From Flavonifractor plautii ATCC 29863 (GTDB lineage Bacteria > Bacillota > Clostridia > Oscillospirales > Oscillospiraceae): 35,967 nucleotides of DNA. Of the stretch, positions 33,947 to 35,967 are shown piece by piece (the stretch's first letter is position 1; each line of letters begins with the position of its first letter). The DNA is taken from NCBI RefSeq assembly GCF_000239295.1, contig NZ_JH417656.1, forward strand, positions 1 through 35,967, read 5' to 3'. The notes beneath the pieces are model-generated. The model had not been told where the DNA came from. It saw only the letters and a list, made by a program, of their open reading frames with translations, and searched no databases. The translations under genes and the position numbers were made by a program.

Positions 33947-34815
33947 TGTTCGGCTATGTGCGCCCCAACCGGGACGAGTTGAAAGTGCGGGAGCTGCGGG
34001 ACTACGAGGCCCTCTACTGCGGACTCTGCCACGCATTGGGAAGGCGGCACGGCTTTTTCGCCCGGTTCTTTCTGAACTACGACTTTACCTTTCTCGCCAT
34101 GCTCTTGGACGGCTCGAAGCCTACGGCGGAGCAGAAGCGCTGTCCGGCCCGCCTCTGGTGTCGGAAAAAGGGCTGCATCTGCGCCGGAAGCGTGGATGCG
34201 GCGGCGGACGCCGGAACCATCCTCAGCTATTGGAAGCTGCGGGACACGGTGGCGGACGGTCCCTTCTGGAAGGGAACTGCCGCCCGGGTTCTGTCCTTTC
34301 TGCTCCGACCCGGCTACCGCCGGGCGGCCCAGGCCCGGCCGGAGTTTGACCGGGCGGTGCGCAGTTGTCTGGAGGAGCTCCAGGCCCTGGAGCAGGAGGG
34401 CTCTCCCTCACTGGACCGGACGGCGGACACCTTTGCCCGCATCCTGGCGGCGGCCGCCCTTCCGGCGCAGTCCTCCGCCCGGACCCGCGCCCTGGAGCAG
34501 CTCCTCTACCATGTGGGGCGGTGGATTTACCTGGTGGACGCCTGGGACGATCTGGAGGAGGACGGACGCACCGGGTCCTACAACCCCATTGCCGCCCGTT
34601 TTCCAGAGCAGGTGGAGGCCAACCGGGATTATCTGCGCACCACCCTTCTCCACTCTCTGAACCTGGCCCGCTCCGCCTGTGCGCTCCTGGAGCTGGGCCA
34701 CTGGCAGGGCGCCGTGGAGAATATCCTCTATCTGGGGCTGCCTATGGTGGAGGAGCTGGTCTTTACCGGCCGTTGGAAGGCCGTCAATCATCAAAACAGG
34801 AGAAGGATTTCATGA
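33946..34815 (+). CDS. DUF5685 family protein
   Basis: A 289-residue protein of no known function, recognised as DUF5685 by its start [16 protein letters not shown] and by the CGLCHALG motif. It has cysteines C25, C28, C66, C72, C77 and C79, a possible metal or Fe-S site. The rest looks all-helical. Two acidic motifs stand out, D100-TVA-D104 and D198-AWDDLEED-206 followed by YNP; their spacing and helical setting recall the two aspartate-rich motifs of class I isoprenoid synthases such as squalene/phytoene synthase. No membrane segment is evident. Translation is probably coupled to the genes on both sides. Confidence 0.8.
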   Translation: MFGYVRPNRDELKVRELRDYEALYCGLCHALGRRHGFFARFFLNYDFTFLAMLLDGSKPTAEQKRCPARLWCRKKGCICAGSVDAAADAGTILSYWKLRDTVADGPFWKGTAARVLSFLLRPGYRRAAQARPEFDRAVRSCLEELQALEQEGSPSLDRTADTFARILAAAALPAQSSARTRALEQLLYHVGRWIYLVDAWDDLEEDGRTGSYNPIAARFPEQVEANRDYLRTTLLHSLNLARSACALLELGHWQGAVENILYLGLPMVEELVFTGRWKAVNHQNRRRIS

Positions 34816-35420
34816 CAGATCCGTACATTGTGCTGGGGGTCAAGCCCGACGCCAGCGACGAGGAGATCAAACGCGCCTACCGGGAGCTGGCCCGGAAATA
34901 CCACCCGGACAACTATCAAAACAACCCCCTGGCCGATCTGGCCGAGGAGAAGATGAAGGAGATCAACGAGGCCTACGATACCATTACCAAGATGCGCAGC
35001 GGGGGAGGGGCCTCCGGCGGCTACCAGAGCCAGGGGGCCTACCGCGGCTCCTACCAGGGCGGCTATCAGCAGCAGTACTCCAGCGCCTCCTCAGGGAGCC
35101 TCTACAACCAGGTACGGCAGGCCATCAACATGGGCGACATCGGCCGGGCCGAGCAGCTCCTCCGCGGCGCTGCCAGCCAGGATGCCGAGTGGCACTTCCT
35201 CACCGGGTCCATCGCCTACCGCAAGGGCTGGCTGGACGAGGCCACCCAGCATTTCCAGATGGCCTGCAACATGGACCCGGCCAACGGGGAGTACCGGCAG
35301 GCGCTGATGATGATGCGCCAGGGTGGACAGGCCTACCGCCCCTACGGCTACGGCGGTGGGATCGACGACTGCGACTGCTGTACGGCCTGCCTGTGCATGA
35401 ACATGTGCTGTGGGAACTGA
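34812..35420 (+). CDS. J-domain protein with helical-repeat region and cysteine-rich tail
   Basis: A 202-residue protein. Residues 1-67 form a J domain ([21 protein letters not shown], with the HPD triad in KYHPDNY) that should stimulate a DnaK-type Hsp70. A Gly/Tyr/Gln/Ser-rich linker (about 68-98) leads to a TPR-like pair of helices (about 100-165: [24 protein letters not shown]). The tail ends [14 protein letters not shown], seven cysteines in 14 residues. It lacks the DnaJ zinc-finger layout. ATG 34812 overlaps the DUF5685 stop, so the two are probably partners. Confidence 0.9.
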   Translation: MTDPYIVLGVKPDASDEEIKRAYRELARKYHPDNYQNNPLADLAEEKMKEINEAYDTITKMRSGGGASGGYQSQGAYRGSYQGGYQQQYSSASSGSLYNQVRQAINMGDIGRAEQLLRGAASQDAEWHFLTGSIAYRKGWLDEATQHFQMACNMDPANGEYRQALMMMRQGGQAYRPYGYGGGIDDCDCCTACLCMNMCCGN

Positions 35421-35423
35421 GCC

Positions 35424-35967
35424 ATGCGAAACCATACTGAAACGGGCGCAGGCCGGGTGGCCTTGGTGGGCGTGCTGGCCGCGCTGTCGCTGATCGCCCT
35501 CTACCTCTCCGCCGTCTCGCCCACGGCGCGGATGGGTATTGTAGCCATTGCCGGCCTCTTTCCTGCGGGGGCGGTGGTGTCGGCCGGGCTGAAGGCGGGG
35601 TTCTTCTGCTACGGCGCAGCAGGCCTGCTGGGCCTGCTGCTGGTGCCCGACAAGGCCAACGCCCTGCTCTACCTGCTCTTTTTCGGCCTCTGGCCCATGC
35701 TCAAGAGCCTGCTGGAGCGCATTCCCGCCCGGCCGCTGGAGTGGCTGTGCAAGCTGGCGGTATTCAACGCCGTTCTGACCCTGTTCTGGTTCGGTCTGCA
35801 CAGCCTGTTTCTGCCCTTCCTGCCGGAGACGCTGCAAGCGCCTTGGATGGTCTATGCGGCGGGGAACGCAGCCTTTGTGATTTACGACGTGGGCTTCTCC
35901 AAGCTTATCTCCTTTTATGTGGCCCGGGTGGACAGTGTAGGTTTGTCAAACATATTGGACGGTGAAC
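35424..35967 (+). CDS. Multi-pass membrane protein, 3' end running into the insertion-sequence end
   Basis: From ATG 35424 the frame is open to the window edge (181 codons). About six hydrophobic segments are visible, with FFGLWPMLKSLLERI and FVIYDVGFSKLISFYVARV as distinctive blocks; I recall similar uncharacterised clostridial membrane proteins whose ends lie just after the FSKLISFY block. The final codons, from 35936, belong to the inverted repeat shared with the window start and are AT-richer than the gene. The native C-terminus has probably been replaced in its last few residues. Function is unknown; a substrate-binding membrane component is one possibility. Confidence 0.75.
   Translation, partial: MRNHTETGAGRVALVGVLAALSLIALYLSAVSPTARMGIVAIAGLFPAGAVVSAGLKAGFFCYGAAGLLGLLLVPDKANALLYLLFFGLWPMLKSLLERIPARPLEWLCKLAVFNAVLTLFWFGLHSLFLPFLPETLQAPWMVYAAGNAAFVIYDVGFSKLISFYVARVDSVGLSNILDGE
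35936..35967. mobile_element. Inner end of a second insertion-sequence copy (IS3/IS150-like), rest outside window
   Basis: Positions 35936-35966 are the exact reverse complement of 1-31, starting TGTAGG and ending TTGGACGGTGAA. The host sequence before it is ...GTGGACAG, and the host sequence after the left copy is GGAAATC, so no shared target duplication is seen. That favours two separate copies facing outward rather than one element closing a circle. The transposase lies beyond the window. Confidence 0.6.

Noticed and set aside
1-35967. Circular plasmid or phage closed through the matching window ends
   Set aside because: The ends match as inverted, not direct, repeats, so they cannot be joined as a simple circle. 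The content is chromosomal core genes.
1-35967. Composite transposon carrying the whole segment as cargo
   Set aside because: The cargo is essential housekeeping genes in ancestral order, and the flanks GGACAG and GGAAAT show no common target duplication.

Overview
The window is a GC-rich stretch of chromosome in which every convincing gene lies on the + strand. It fits a spore-forming member of the class Clostridia, most likely an Oscillospiraceae-type gut anaerobe. Three things point that way: spore-associated genes (SpoIVFA/SpoIVFB-like pair, YtfJ/GerW, a DacB/DacF-type carboxypeptidase), the clostridial IspH-ribosomal protein S1 fusion, and gene orders typical of Firmicutes. This placement is inference from gene content and order, not from a marker search.

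Layout. 1-31: the end of an insertion sequence. 109-1734: SpoIVFA-like M23 and SpoIVFB-like M50 proteins. 1744-2263: rplS with a structured leader and a terminator. 2342-4525: an exported amidohydrolase on its own transcription unit. 4540-9586: rbgA, rnhB, yraN, an M19 dipeptidase, thrC and a metallophosphoesterase, tightly packed. 9608-17111: the protein quality-control block tig-clpP-clpX-lon-engB plus a fumarylacetoacetase-family gene. 17114-22326: an M50 protease, scpA, scpB, DUF2953, ytfJ, dacB-like and rluB. 22370-27876: a RpiR-type regulator, a flavoprotein, cmk, plsC and ispH-rpsA. 27907-29782: carD, ispD and ispF. 29795-31235: DUF3343 and a cysteine desulfurase. 31283-35967: cdaA and cdaR (c-di-AMP), an RseC-like protein, a DUF5685 protein, a J-domain protein and a membrane protein that runs off the end.

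How the genes work together. Most are core functions: ribosome assembly (RbgA, EngB, L19, S1), protein folding and turnover (trigger factor, ClpXP, Lon), chromosome condensation (ScpAB), isoprenoid synthesis (IspD, IspF, IspH), phospholipid and nucleotide supply (PlsC, Cmk), and c-di-AMP signalling. No phage, CRISPR array, defence island, rRNA or tRNA was seen. No gene-free gap exceeds 300 bases.

The least ordinary observations are these. The two window ends are perfect inverted copies of a sequence that looks like an IS3-family terminus. scpA appears to start at an AUC codon. A strong internal ribosome binding site and a 69-base AT-rich island with a promoter-like motif lie inside the ispH-rpsA fusion. 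DUF3343 is paired with a cysteine desulfurase, and its ribosome binding site is buried in a hairpin. The distal cdaA operon encodes three consecutive cysteine-cluster proteins, one of which (DUF5685) carries aspartate-rich motifs like those of isoprenoid synthases.
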